Source: Pseudoxanthomonas sp. PXM02 (GTDB lineage Bacteria > Pseudomonadota > Gammaproteobacteria > Xanthomonadales > Xanthomonadaceae). Taken from it: a DNA stretch of 64,000 nucleotides. Position 1 is the first letter of the stretch. Each line of letters opens with the position of its first letter. Under the pieces are notes generated by a model. It was not told where the DNA came from. It ran no database searches and worked only from the letters and a program-made list of their open reading frames with translations. Both the position numbers and the translations under genes were made by a program. Below, one piece after another: positions 1-8,292 of this stretch. The DNA is taken from positions 868,001-932,000 of the forward strand of contig NZ_JACVAK010000001.1 of NCBI RefSeq assembly GCF_014851805.1, written 5' to 3'.

Positions 1-826
1 CGAAGCCGATGACGGAGAACAGTGGCAGCAACCAGGGCGCTTCCGCCACCAGGTTCCAGTCCCCGAAGGTGAAGACATACCCCTGGGGCACGAGGAGCGC
101 CACCGGTGCCGCGATCAGGCCCAACGACAGCGCCAACAACGTGATGGCGACCGAGAAGTACAGGGTGCCCAGCGCCTGCATCAGCAGCAGGTACAGCATC
201 GCCGTCCACGTACGGCCGTCGGTGAACAACTCCTTCAATCGCGTCATCCACGGCTTGTCGCGCTGCGTGTACAGCGGCCGACGCGGCATGCGTTCGCCCA
301 GCAGGACTTCGACGATGCGACCCTCGACCAGCGACAGCAGCCGCACCGACATCAAGAACAGCAGCAGCAGCGGAATGCCGATGATCAGGATCAACAGGCC
401 CACCGAGAGGCTGGCACCGGTCACGACCCAGGTGAAATAGAACGTACCCGTCGCCAGCGACAGCAGCATGTAGAACAGCGCGCCATAGGTCCTGGGATCC
501 GCCGCCACGCCGAAGAACCGGCCCAGCAGCGACTTGCGCTTCCGCGGCAGCGGCGGGCGCAATGCCTTGGCGACCGTGACCTCGGTTTCGCGGTAGATGT
601 CGGCGACTTCTTCCGGCGCGCCATAGCTGCCGGCGACCGAAGCGATCACCTCCGCTTCGGACTTGCCGGGGTTCTCCGCCAGCTCGGAGCGCAGGTATTC
701 CTCTGCGTCGTAGACGGCGTCCTGGATCATCGCCTTGTCGGCGCCCGCGAGGGCGGCCCGCAGCTGGTCCAGGTACTCGGGAATGGACGTGGGCAGTCGG
801 CTGCCCGGGACGGTGGTGGTGTTCAT
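1..826 (-). CDS. HAAS-type (DUF1700-like) integral membrane protein, partial
   Basis: The reading frame starts at an ATG at 826 and runs off the left edge, so the C-terminus is missing. The first ~90 residues are a soluble helical region (begins MNTTTVPGSRLPTSIPEYLD, with EEYLRSELAENPGKSEAEVIASVAGSYG), which resembles the HAAS/DUF1700 adaptor that senses or binds PadR-type regulators. Several hydrophobic segments follow (around residues 110-150 and again after 210), so the protein should be in the inner membrane. Its start overlaps the padR stop as ATGA, indicating translational coupling. PadR-HAAS pairs are a known arrangement, and I infer that this protein modulates or is controlled by the PadR partner. 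The exact role is unknown. Confidence 0.75.
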   Translation of the reverse strand, partial: MNTTTVPGSRLPTSIPEYLDQLRAALAGADKAMIQDAVYDAEEYLRSELAENPGKSEAEVIASVAGSYGAPEEVADIYRETEVTVAKALRPPLPRKRKSLLGRFFGVAADPRTYGALFYMLLSLATGTFYFTWVVTGASLSVGLLILIIGIPLLLLFLMSVRLLSLVEGRIVEVLLGERMPRRPLYTQRDKPWMTRLKELFTDGRTWTAMLYLLLMQALGTLYFSVAITLLALSLGLIAAPVALLVPQGYVFTFGDWNLVAEAPWLLPLFSVIGF

Positions 827-1188
827 GCAGGAATCCCCTCAAGCACGGAATCGACGGAATCGCGGGTGGCGCGCCAGGCGGCGGTCCAGGACTGCAGGGT
901 CTGTCGCCCTGCCTCGGTGATGCGGTAGTAGCGGCGTGGCGGTCCGGCCACCGAGGGCTCGACGAAGCTGTCCAGCAGCCCGCCGCCCTCCAGGTTGCGC
1001 AGGACCGGGTAAAGCGCACTCTGCTTGCCGCTGAGCACGCCGTCGCCGACGCGCTCCAGCTGCTTGGCGATCAGATAGCCGTACAACGGCTCACCGGCAC
1101 GGGCCAGGACCGCCAGCAGCGCCAGCGACACGGTGCCGGCGCTGAGCTCCTTCTGGAACTTCTTCAGGTGGATGTCGGGTTCGTTCAT
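823..1188 (-). CDS. PadR family transcriptional regulator
   Basis: A 121-residue winged-helix repressor. The pattern ...LALLAVLARAGEPLYGYLIAKQLE, GKQSALYPVLRNLEGGGLL and PPRRYYRITEAGRQTL is the standard PadR N-terminal DNA-binding domain (recognition helix, wing with RRYY-IT). A short C-terminal helix follows, matching the short PadR subfamily. The ATG at 1188 is preceded by AAAGGGGGAGCG, a strong ribosome-binding site. The stop overlaps the start of the downstream membrane protein (ATGA), so both are probably one transcript. The upstream region carries an AT-rich patch with a repeated TNGCGAA element at 1233-1255 that could be its promoter or operator. Ligand and targets are unknown; autoregulation is usual for the family. 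Confidence 0.88.
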   Translation of the reverse strand: MNEPDIHLKKFQKELSAGTVSLALLAVLARAGEPLYGYLIAKQLERVGDGVLSGKQSALYPVLRNLEGGGLLDSFVEPSVAGPPRRYYRITEAGRQTLQSWTAAWRATRDSVDSVLEGIPA

Positions 1189-1347
1189 CGCTCCCCCTTT
1201 GCGGTACCCCCGCTAGGTTGGAGACGATGCTATTGCGAAGTTTGATATAGCGAATGTGCCAGTAGTCACGCGGACGTTCGGGCCCGCCACGACGCCCGCC
1301 CCCGCAGGCCGCAAGGGCCCGTGGAGAGGACCGGACGAACAGGGTTT

Positions 1348-1890
1348 CTACTTGACCCGACGCTTCTCGAGCTTGCGCGCCAGCGTGCGCCGATGCAGGC
1401 CCAGCCGGCGGGCAGCTTCGGAGATGTTGAAGTCGCTGGCAGCCAGCGCTTCGTGGATGTGCTCCCACTCCAGCGTCTTGATCGACGTGGTGCGCTCGGT
1501 GAGTTCGACGTCGGTGTCGCCGGTGGCGCGCTGGAAGGCGGCTTCGATGTCGTCGGTATTGGACGGCTTGGCCAGGTAATGGCGCGCGCCCAGCTTGATG
1601 GCCTCGACGGCGGTCGCGATGCTGGCGTAGCCGGTCAGCACGATGATGACCATCTCCGGATCGAACGCATGCAGGTGCTTCACGCTGGACAGGCCGGACG
1701 CGCCCGCGGCGAGCTTGAGGTCGACGACCGCGTGGGTTGGCGCGAACTCCTCCAGCAGCGCCGGCATGCCCTCCTCACCCGCGAGGTGGCGCACCTGGTA
1801 ACCGCGTCGTTCGAACGAACGGACCAGCGTACGCGCGAATGCCGCGTCGTCCTCGACGATCAGCAGACGGCGATCACTCTTGCTCGTCAT
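1348..1890 (-). CDS. regA: RegA/ActR/PrrA-type redox response regulator
   Basis: A 180-residue response regulator: a receiver domain (about 1-120, acidic pocket EDD near the N-terminus, phospho-acceptor Asp in HAVVDLKL, and the family signature IVLTGYASIATAVEAIKLGA) followed by a Fis-type helix-turn-helix (NISEAARRLGLHRRTLARKL). This is the compact RegA/ActR/RoxR architecture with no AAA+ domain. I chose the ATG at 1890 because GAGGAGG lies 6 bases upstream; a longer frame to 1911 lacks such a site. The gene overlaps the end of regB by 17 bases, so kinase and regulator are coupled. Family members control terminal oxidases and other redox genes, which fits the adjoining cyo operon. The terminal-oxidase target here is an inference. 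Confidence 0.9.
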   Translation of the reverse strand: MTSKSDRRLLIVEDDAAFARTLVRSFERRGYQVRHLAGEEGMPALLEEFAPTHAVVDLKLAAGASGLSSVKHLHAFDPEMVIIVLTGYASIATAVEAIKLGARHYLAKPSNTDDIEAAFQRATGDTDVELTERTTSIKTLEWEHIHEALAASDFNISEAARRLGLHRRTLARKLEKRRVK

Positions 1891-3223
1891 CGTCGTCCTC
1901 CTCGATGGCAATGGCCGCCAGCGGCAGCGTCATCGTGACCACCGCCCCGCCCTGCGGCCGGTTCTTCGCCGTCAGGCTGCCACCCAGCGTACGCGCGACA
2001 TTCACCGAGAGGAACAGGCCCAGGCCGCCGCCCGGCCGGCCCTTGCTGGTGTTGTAGGGCGTGCCCACGCGCTGCAGGACGTCCGCCACGAAACCTGTTC
2101 CCGCATCGCTGATCTCGATCACCAGCGTGTCGCCGTCGCAGCGCGCGTCCATCGCCACCCACTGCGGCGACGACTCCAGCGCGTTGTCCAGCACGTTGAA
2201 CACCATCTGGCGCAGGCCGACGTCGGAGACGATGTCCGGATCCAGGTCGCACCGGTTGCTGTAGCGGAACGACGGTGGGTTGCGCGCCTCACGCCACTCG
2301 GCGGCCAAGTCGTCGAGCATGGCGTGCAGCGTGGTCTCGGTCGGCGCCTCCGCACGCGGTCCGCCCGCAGCGAGCAGGATGTTGGTGACGATCGACTTGC
2401 AGCGCGCGACCTGCGCCTGCATTTCCAGCACGTCGTTGTGCAGCTCGCCGTCGGAGGCCATCGTCGGCAGGTGCTGCCAGTCGCCGAGGATCACCGACAG
2501 TGTCGACAGCGGCGTGCCCAGTTCGTGCGCCGCGCCCGAGGCCAGCAGGCCCATGCGGACGATGTGGTCTTCCTCTGCCGCACGCTGGCGCAGTTCCGCC
2601 AACCGCGCATCGCGCTCGCGCAGGATGCGGCCGATGCGGGTGATGAAGACGACCAGCAGGCCGGCGATCAGCAGGAAGCAGATCAACAGCCCTTGCACGT
2701 AGTGGTCAGCCAGTCCGCGCGTGGGCTCCACTGTCAGCTCGAGCGGCGTGCGTACCAGCGTCAGCCCGGTCACGCATAGCGCAGCCGCCGCGGCGATCAC
2801 CCAGCTGAGCGGCGCGCGCAGCAGCACGGTACCCAGCACGACCTGCAGCAGGTAGAGGAAGACGAACGGATTGGTGATGCCACCGGACAGGTACAACTGG
2901 ATCGTCAGCGATGCCACGTCGACCAGCAGGCCGACCAGCAGCGCGATGCTCGAGACATGTTCGCTTCGCCGCCACCACAGGTGACTCATCAGGTTGAACA
3001 CCGCCAGCGCGGCCAGCACGCTGCACATCAGGCCCAGCGGCAAGGCGATGCGCAGGCCGTAGTGCACGACGAGAATGGTCGCCACCTGCCCCACCACGGC
3101 GATCCAGCGCAGCTGGATCAGCTGCTGCATGTTGCGGACCCCCGCACGATCGCGGGAGCTGCTCACGGCGAACGTCCTGCGTGCGCTCTCGGCAACCTCA
3201 TCCTGGCTCGTGGGTGCGTGCAT
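1874..3223 (-). CDS. regB: RegB/PrrB/RoxS-type redox sensor histidine kinase
   Basis: About 449 residues: roughly six N-terminal membrane segments, then a cytoplasmic kinase core. Between membrane helices lies SGGITNPF, the GGxxNPF motif conserved in RegB and implicated in quinone sensing. The H-box is GAAHELGTPL. A cysteine in ARCKSIV, about 42 residues after the His, occupies the place of the redox-active RegB cysteine. The ATPase part has DNALESSP (N box) and GGGLGLFLS (G box). The gene ends in an acidic EEDDDDEQE tail whose codons contain the regA ribosome-binding site. Start choice is uncertain: ATG 3223 overlaps SURF1 by 26 bases, and ATG 3256 is also possible. It presumably responds to the quinone or oxygen state created by the oxidase encoded upstream. 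Confidence 0.9.
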   Translation of the reverse strand: MHAPTSQDEVAESARRTFAVSSSRDRAGVRNMQQLIQLRWIAVVGQVATILVVHYGLRIALPLGLMCSVLAALAVFNLMSHLWWRRSEHVSSIALLVGLLVDVASLTIQLYLSGGITNPFVFLYLLQVVLGTVLLRAPLSWVIAAAAALCVTGLTLVRTPLELTVEPTRGLADHYVQGLLICFLLIAGLLVVFITRIGRILRERDARLAELRQRAAEEDHIVRMGLLASGAAHELGTPLSTLSVILGDWQHLPTMASDGELHNDVLEMQAQVARCKSIVTNILLAAGGPRAEAPTETTLHAMLDDLAAEWREARNPPSFRYSNRCDLDPDIVSDVGLRQMVFNVLDNALESSPQWVAMDARCDGDTLVIEISDAGTGFVADVLQRVGTPYNTSKGRPGGGLGLFLSVNVARTLGGSLTAKNRPQGGAVVTMTLPLAAIAIEEDDDDEQE

Positions 3224-3995
3224 GATCGGGGTGCGTGCCTTTCCGGCGCCGATCATGGCGCAATCGGCGCTCCGACGCGACCAGATAGCCGCCGGCCAGC
3301 AGTGTCAGCAACGCCATGCCGAACCACGTCAGCGCATAGGACAGGTGCGAATCGCGGAACTTCACCACCGTCATGCCGCCACGCGGCCAATCCTGCGGGA
3401 CCTGATCGCGGTCGGCATCGATGAAGAACGGCGCGACCCGTTCTGCCGGCAGGTCGTGCTTGCGCGCGATGGCGGCAACGTCACGGGAGTACCAGCGATC
3501 TTGGTCGGGCACGTTGTGCCGCAGGAAGCCACCTTCCGGCTCGCTGATGCGCAGCAGGCCTTCCACCACCACGGGATCTGCAGGCGCGGGCGTGGTGGCG
3601 CCACCGATCGGCACGAAGCCGCGATTCACCAGCACATAGTCGCCTTCATCGGTCTGCAGCGGCTGCAGCACCCAGTAGCCGCCGCCGAGTTCGGTGACGG
3701 CCTGCGTGCGCGTCTCGCTGTCGGGAACGAAGCGACCGCTGATCGACACGCGCCGGTAGCTGTCGGTCGCTTCGGTGATTGCAGGCCATTGCGCAGGGCT
3801 CGGTGCGGGAATGGCCGCCGCATGGATGCGGGCATCGACGCGCGCGATCAGGTCGTGCTTCCACGCCATCCGCTGCAGTTGCCAGACCCCCAGGGCGATG
3901 AATCCGCAGAAGGACACCGCCAACAACGCGCCGAACGCGACCCGCCACCGCCTGCGCGGCGCATCTGGCGAGGTCGCGGCGGCCGGACCGGTCAC
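3198..3995 (-). CDS. SURF1 family oxidase assembly protein (quinol-oxidase linked)
   Basis: A 265-residue SURF1-like protein with one membrane helix near each end (GALLAVSFCGFIALGVWQLQ, and LTWFGMALLTLLAGGYLVA close to the C-terminus). The intervening periplasmic domain carries GRFVPDSE, GYWVLQPL and VLVNRGFVPIG, all typical of the family. It helps insert heme into the oxidase subunit I. I chose the GTG at 3995 because it overlaps the cyoD stop as GTGA; an in-frame ATG at 4079 would lie wholly inside cyoD. Being placed directly behind cyoABCD, it matches the quinol-oxidase-specific SURF1 class described as Surf1q in Paracoccus. No cyoE (heme O synthase) is present here, so that function must be encoded elsewhere. 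Confidence 0.88.
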   Translation of the reverse strand: MTGPAAATSPDAPRRRWRVAFGALLAVSFCGFIALGVWQLQRMAWKHDLIARVDARIHAAAIPAPSPAQWPAITEATDSYRRVSISGRFVPDSETRTQAVTELGGGYWVLQPLQTDEGDYVLVNRGFVPIGGATTPAPADPVVVEGLLRISEPEGGFLRHNVPDQDRWYSRDVAAIARKHDLPAERVAPFFIDADRDQVPQDWPRGGMTVVKFRDSHLSYALTWFGMALLTLLAGGYLVASERRLRHDRRRKGTHPDHARTHEPG

Positions 3996-4396
3996 GGCAG
4001 GCTCTGCGCCGCTTCCTGCATCTGATGCATGTCGTGCGAGCCCGGCATCATGTTGGTGTTCATGTTGTGCATGACCCACAGGGTACCGATCAGCACGATG
4101 ACGAGCAGGACCGCGGTGAAGATCAGCGCGAACAGGTTCCAGCCGCCTTCCGACTTCGGATTCATGTGCAGGAAGTAGACCATGTGCACGACCACCTGGA
4201 CCATGGCGAAGGCCAGGATCACCAGCGTCGTGATGGTCGGCGTGGGCAGCACCTTGCCCATCACCAGCCAGAACGGGATCGCGGTGAGGATCACCGACAG
4301 CACGAAACCGGTGACGTACTCCTTCACGCTGACGTGCGGAATGCCGTCCTCGAGAAAGTCGTCGTCGTGGTGCGAATCGGAGGAAGGATGGCTCAT
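3992..4396 (-). CDS. cyoD: Cytochrome o ubiquinol oxidase subunit IV
   Basis: A 134-residue protein with three predicted membrane helices (YVTGFVLSVILTAIPFWLVM, TITTLVILAFAMVQVVVHMVYF, NLFALIFTAVLLVIVLIGTLWVMH), matching the size and topology of CyoD. The conserved FLHMNPKSEGGWN loop between helices 2 and 3 is diagnostic. It assists assembly of the bo3 oxidase in the inner membrane. The start at 4396 overlaps the cyoC stop (TGATG), and its stop overlaps the SURF1 start (GTGA). The C-terminal tail is rich in Met and His (MNTNMMPGSHDMHQMQ), longer than in the E. coli protein as I remember it, and might bind copper. That last point is speculation. Confidence 0.93.
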   Translation of the reverse strand: MSHPSSDSHHDDDFLEDGIPHVSVKEYVTGFVLSVILTAIPFWLVMGKVLPTPTITTLVILAFAMVQVVVHMVYFLHMNPKSEGGWNLFALIFTAVLLVIVLIGTLWVMHNMNTNMMPGSHDMHQMQEAAQSLP

Positions 4397-5028
4397 CACT
4401 GCACGCCCATCAGGTAGACGAAGGTGAAGACGCCGATCCAGACGACGTCGAGGAAGTGCCAGAACATCGACAGGCAGGCGATGCGGCGCGTGGTGGTGCG
4501 GTTGAGGCCCCACTTATGCACCTGGAAGCACAGCACGACCAGCCAGACGACGCCGAACAGCACGTGCAGGCCGTGCGTGCCGACCAGCGTGAAGAATGCC
4601 GACAGGAACGCACTGCGCTGCGGGCCGGCGCCGATGTGGATCAGGTGATGGAACTCGTAGATTTCGATCGACAGGAAGCCCAGGCCCAGCAGGCCGGTGA
4701 CCAGCAGCCAGCCGATCGTGGCGCGGCTGTTGCGCTTCATCATCGCCAGCATGGCGAAGCCGTAGGTGATCGACGACACCAGCAGGATCGCGGTGTTGAT
4801 CGCGATCAGGTGCAGGTTCGGGAAGAAGAGGTCGCGGCCGGACGGACCGGCGGCGTAGCTGCCCGAGAACACGCCGAACGTGGCGAACAGGCTGCCGAAG
4901 ATCATCAGGTCGCTGAGCAGGTAGATCCAGAAACCCAGCAGCGTGCCGTTCTCCGGATGATGCTTGCCCTCGATGTCCAGGAACACCGGCGAGCCGTCGG
5001 GGCGATTCAGAGCGATGGACTCAGACAT
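4396..5028 (-). CDS. cyoC: Cytochrome o ubiquinol oxidase subunit III
   Basis: A 210-residue member of the oxidase subunit III family with five predicted membrane helices. Characteristic pieces are [56 protein letters not shown] and [20 protein letters not shown] (the HFLDVVW signature). I start it at the ATG at 5028 ([12 protein letters not shown]), 8 bases inside the end of cyoB; the open frame extends further upstream, but only as out-of-frame cyoB sequence. It is part of the quinol oxidase in the inner membrane, stabilising subunit I and the oxygen path. It is cotranscribed with cyoB and cyoD. Confidence 0.95.
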   Translation of the reverse strand: MSESIALNRPDGSPVFLDIEGKHHPENGTLLGFWIYLLSDLMIFGSLFATFGVFSGSYAAGPSGRDLFFPNLHLIAINTAILLVSSITYGFAMLAMMKRNSRATIGWLLVTGLLGLGFLSIEIYEFHHLIHIGAGPQRSAFLSAFFTLVGTHGLHVLFGVVWLVVLCFQVHKWGLNRTTTRRIACLSMFWHFLDVVWIGVFTFVYLMGVQ

Positions 5029-7030
5029 GGACCTGCTCCAGCTGCGCGGTGCGTGCCTGCTCGGTCCGGGCGACCTCGTCGGCGGGGATGTAGTAATCGC
5101 GGTTGCGGTCGAAGCTGTGCCAGATCGCATAGACGATCGTCGCCAGCAGCGAGACACCCGCCAGCCACCAGACATGCCAGATCATCGCGAAGCCGCACAG
5201 CGTGCTCAGCACCGACAGGATCACGCCGGCACCGGTGTTGCTCGGCATGTGGATGGACTTGAAGCCGCTCTTCGGACGCTCGAATCCGCGCTGCTTCATG
5301 TCCGTCCACGCGTCGGTATCGTGCACGACCGGGGTGAACGCGAAGTTGTAGTCCGGCGGCGGCGAGGACGTCGACCATTCCAGCGTACGGCCACCCCACG
5401 GATCGCCGGTGTGGTCGCGCAGCTGTTCGCGGCGACGGAAGCTGATGTAGATGCAGAACAGGAACGCGGCGATGCCGATGGCCACCAGCACCGCGCCGAA
5501 GGCGGCGATCTGGAACCAGATCTGCAGCGAAGGATCGTCGAAGTGGCTCATGCGGCGGGTCACGCCCATCAGGCCCAGCACGTACAGCGGCGTGAACGCG
5601 AACCAGTAGCCGGCCAGCCAGAACCAGAACGAGACCTTGCCCCAGAAGTCGTCGAGCTTGAAGCCGAAGGCCTTCGGGAACCAGTGCGTCATCGCCGCGA
5701 ACAGTCCGAACACCACGCCGCCGATGATGACGTTGTGGAAATGCGCGACCAGGAACAGGCTGTTGTGCAGCACGAAGTCCGCCGGCGGCACCGCCAGCAG
5801 CACGCCGGTCATGCCGCCCACCACGAACGTGACCATGAAGCCCATCGTCCACAGCATCGGCACTTCGAAGCGGATGCGGCCGCGGTACATGGTGAACAGC
5901 CAGTTGAAGATCTTCGCGCCCGTCGGGATCGAGATGATCATCGTGGTGATGCCGAAGAACGAGTTGACGCTGGCGCCCGAACCCATCGTGAAGAAGTGGT
6001 GCAGCCACACCAGGTACGACAGCACGGTGATGCAGACCGTGGCGTACACCATCGACGAGTAGCCGAACAGGCGCTTGCCCGAATACGTGGACACGATCTC
6101 GGAGAACACGCCGAACAGCGGCAGGATCAGGATGTAGACCTCCGGGTGACCCCAGATCCAGATCAGGTTGACGTACAGCATGGCGTTGCCGCCAAGGTCC
6201 GTCGTGAAGAAGTTCGTCCCGATGTAGCGGTCCAGCGTCATCAGCACCAGCACCGCGGTCAGCACCGGGAACGACACCACGATCAGCACGTTGGTGCACA
6301 GCGCGGTCCAGGTGAACACCGGCATCTTCATCATGCCCATGCCGGGCGCACGCATCTTCAGGATGGTCACCAGCAGGTTGACGCCTGATAACAACGTGCC
6401 GACGCCGGCTATCTGCAGCGCCCAGATGTAGTAGTCCAGTCCTACCCCGGGATCCTGGTTGCCCAGGTTGGACAGTGCCAGCCAGCCCGAGGTCGAGAAC
6501 TCGCCCAGGAACAGCGACAGCATGACCAGCACCGCACCGGCGGTGGTCATCCAGAAGCTGAAGTTGTTGAGGAACGGGAACGCCACGTCGCGCGCGCCGA
6601 TCTGCAGCGGCACCAGGTAGTTCATCAGGCCGGTGACCAGCGGCATGGCCACGAAGAAGATCATGATCACGCCGTGGGCGGTGAATATCTGGTCGTAGTG
6701 GTGCGGCGGCAGGTAGCCCATGTTGTCGCCGAAGGCCATCGCCTGGTGCAGGCGCATCATGATCGCGTCGGCGAAACCGCGCAGCAGCATCACCAAGCCC
6801 AGCACCATGTACATGATGCCGATCTTCTTGTGGTCGATGCTGGTGAACCACTCGCGCCACAGCCAGCCCCACAGCTTGTACTTGGTGATCACCGCGACCA
6901 GCGCGAGACCACCGAGGCAGGTACCGATGAAGGTCGCGGCGATGATCGGGTCGTGCAGCATGGGAATGGCATCCCAGGCCAGGCGACCGGTGATCGGAGA
7001 GTGGGTGACGCTGCTGGTGTAAAAAGCCAT
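5021..7030 (-). CDS. cyoB: Cytochrome o ubiquinol oxidase subunit I
   Basis: A 669-residue heme-copper oxidase catalytic subunit. The metal ligands are visible: HGVIMIFF (low-spin heme His region), [11 protein letters not shown] (CuB His cross-linked to Tyr), HHFF (two CuB His) and [11 protein letters not shown] (heme ligands). About fifteen membrane helices are expected. It oxidises ubiquinol, reduces oxygen to water and pumps protons. The Arg/His/Gln-type quinol-oxidase N-terminus ([20 protein letters not shown]) separates it from cytochrome c oxidases. The length agrees with E. coli CyoB. A gap of 42 bases separates it from cyoA, and it overlaps cyoC by 8 bases. Nothing appears to be missing. 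Confidence 0.97.
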   Translation of the reverse strand: MAFYTSSVTHSPITGRLAWDAIPMLHDPIIAATFIGTCLGGLALVAVITKYKLWGWLWREWFTSIDHKKIGIMYMVLGLVMLLRGFADAIMMRLHQAMAFGDNMGYLPPHHYDQIFTAHGVIMIFFVAMPLVTGLMNYLVPLQIGARDVAFPFLNNFSFWMTTAGAVLVMLSLFLGEFSTSGWLALSNLGNQDPGVGLDYYIWALQIAGVGTLLSGVNLLVTILKMRAPGMGMMKMPVFTWTALCTNVLIVVSFPVLTAVLVLMTLDRYIGTNFFTTDLGGNAMLYVNLIWIWGHPEVYILILPLFGVFSEIVSTYSGKRLFGYSSMVYATVCITVLSYLVWLHHFFTMGSGASVNSFFGITTMIISIPTGAKIFNWLFTMYRGRIRFEVPMLWTMGFMVTFVVGGMTGVLLAVPPADFVLHNSLFLVAHFHNVIIGGVVFGLFAAMTHWFPKAFGFKLDDFWGKVSFWFWLAGYWFAFTPLYVLGLMGVTRRMSHFDDPSLQIWFQIAAFGAVLVAIGIAAFLFCIYISFRRREQLRDHTGDPWGGRTLEWSTSSPPPDYNFAFTPVVHDTDAWTDMKQRGFERPKSGFKSIHMPSNTGAGVILSVLSTLCGFAMIWHVWWLAGVSLLATIVYAIWHSFDRNRDYYIPADEVARTEQARTAQLEQVHV

Positions 7031-7072
7031 CGGGCGAATCCGGTGAATCCAGGGGTGTGGCGGCGGAGCGCG

Positions 7073-8143
7073 TCAGGGCGCCTTCAAACCGCCAGCGGTC
7101 GGAACGGGGGACATGCCGGCAGCCGCCTGCGCCGTCTCGACCGTGCACAGGTCGGAACGGACGAAGGGACCACTGGCGAGGTTGCCGCGACGCGGCCGCT
7201 GCAGCGGATCGGTGCTGTCGAGCCCGCGCCCGCCCATCGCGTCGTACGCCATCATCTGGTCCATGCACAGGCGGTCGGTATCGACGCAGCGATTGACCAC
7301 CGCGTCGAACAGGCCCGGATCGACGGACGCATACAGGCGCGACGGCTCGCGGGAACTCGGCACTTCGAGCTGCAGGTACTCGGCGCGGGTCAGCGCCTTG
7401 CCGTCGGCGCGGGCTTCCTCGATCCAGCGATCGAAGCCTTCGTCGGTCAGGGCGTGGAAACGGAAGCGCATGTGCGAGAAACCTTCGCCGCTGTAATGCG
7501 ACGAGAAGCCCTCGTAGTCGCCTTCCTTGTTCATCACCGCGTGGAGCTTGGTCTCCATCGCCGGCATGGTGTAGATCATGCCCGCCAGCGCCGGCACGTA
7601 GAACGCGTTCATCGTCGACGACGAGGTCAGGCGGAAGCTGATCGGACGATCCACCGGCGCGGCCATCTGGTTGACCGACGCGACGCCGTATTCCGGATAG
7701 ACGAACAGCCACTTCCAGTCCAGCGCCACCACCTGCACCTCCAGCGGCTTGACCTCGGCCGGTACCGGGCGCCCTTCGGCGATGCGGCCCAGTGGGCGGT
7801 ACGGATCCAGCAGGTGCGTGCCGATCCAGGTCACCGCGCCCAGCGCGATGATGATCAGCAGCGGCACGCCCCAGATGACCAGTTCCAGCTGCGTGGAGTG
7901 GTCCCAGTCGGGTTTGTAGGTGGCCTGCGTGTTCGATGCGCGGTAGCGCCAGGCGAACCAGAACGTAAGCGCGATCACCGGGATGATCACGATCAGCATC
8001 AGCGCGGTCGCCACCAGGATCAGGTTGCCCTGGCGGGCGGCGATGTCGCCGGCGGGATTGAGGACCTGCAGGTTGCACCCGGACAGCACGGCGGCGGCGG
8101 GGATCGCCACGGCGGCCTGCAGGGCTCGACGCATGAGGGACAT
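7073..8143 (-). CDS. cyoA: Cytochrome o ubiquinol oxidase subunit II (lipoprotein)
   Basis: A 356-residue protein with a lipoprotein signal peptide (MSLMRRALQAAVAIPAAAVLSGC, lipid-modified Cys23). Two membrane helices (LILVATALMLIVIIPVIALTF, LELVIWGVPLLIIIALGAVTW) and a periplasmic cupredoxin-like domain follow (VVALDWKWLFVYPEYGVASVNQ, ALAGMIYTMPAMETKL). The copper A ligands of cytochrome c oxidase subunit II are absent, as expected for a quinol oxidase. It is the first gene of the cyo operon. The ATG at 8143 lies 17 bases from the FNR/ANR-like palindrome at 8161-8176. The C-terminal extension after about residue 290 is longer than in E. coli, contains paired cysteines (RCVDTDRLC) and may be lineage-specific. 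Confidence 0.95.
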   Translation of the reverse strand: MSLMRRALQAAVAIPAAAVLSGCNLQVLNPAGDIAARQGNLILVATALMLIVIIPVIALTFWFAWRYRASNTQATYKPDWDHSTQLELVIWGVPLLIIIALGAVTWIGTHLLDPYRPLGRIAEGRPVPAEVKPLEVQVVALDWKWLFVYPEYGVASVNQMAAPVDRPISFRLTSSSTMNAFYVPALAGMIYTMPAMETKLHAVMNKEGDYEGFSSHYSGEGFSHMRFRFHALTDEGFDRWIEEARADGKALTRAEYLQLEVPSSREPSRLYASVDPGLFDAVVNRCVDTDRLCMDQMMAYDAMGGRGLDSTDPLQRPRRGNLASGPFVRSDLCTVETAQAAAGMSPVPTAGGLKAP

Positions 8144-8160
8144 GGGCGTGGGGCTTACGG

Positions 8161-8176
8161 ATTGATCCGGATCAAT
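8161..8176. promoter_or_regulatory. FNR/ANR-type binding site upstream of cyoA
   Basis: Perfect 16-base palindrome ATTGATCCGGATCAAT; its core TTGAT-N4-ATCAA (8162-8175) is an exact match to the FNR/ANR consensus. It ends 17 bases before the cyoA start codon, so it must sit at or downstream of the cyo promoter core. That is a position suited to repression when oxygen is low. It is also about 117 bases before the divergent MFS gene. Confidence 0.75.
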
Positions 8177-8292
8177 GTAGTCGGCCGGCCCCGCGCGGAG
8201 TATTGGACGTTTTGTCCTATCGCGACGACGGGTGCGGTCTGCGACCCTATGGGCGTACCTTTCCCCTGGTCCGACCCGGCAGCCCCGTTCCC

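Noticed and set aside
1231-1256. PadR operator upstream of padR
   Set aside because: Only a direct TNGCGAA repeat is visible, not the ATGT-N8-ACAT symmetry usual for PadR.
5007-8078. A 1023-residue open frame on the minus strand overlapping cyoA and cyoB
   Set aside because: It is out of frame with two genes that match cyoA/cyoB throughout, has the low-complexity R/G/A/H make-up of GC-rich shadow frames, and spans the junction between them.
8205-8220. GGAC-N5-GTCC dyad in the cyoA-MFS region as a RegA site
   Set aside because: RegA boxes are usually written GCGNC-N-GNCGC and are degenerate; this dyad does not fit well enough to claim, although it could be a site for another factor.
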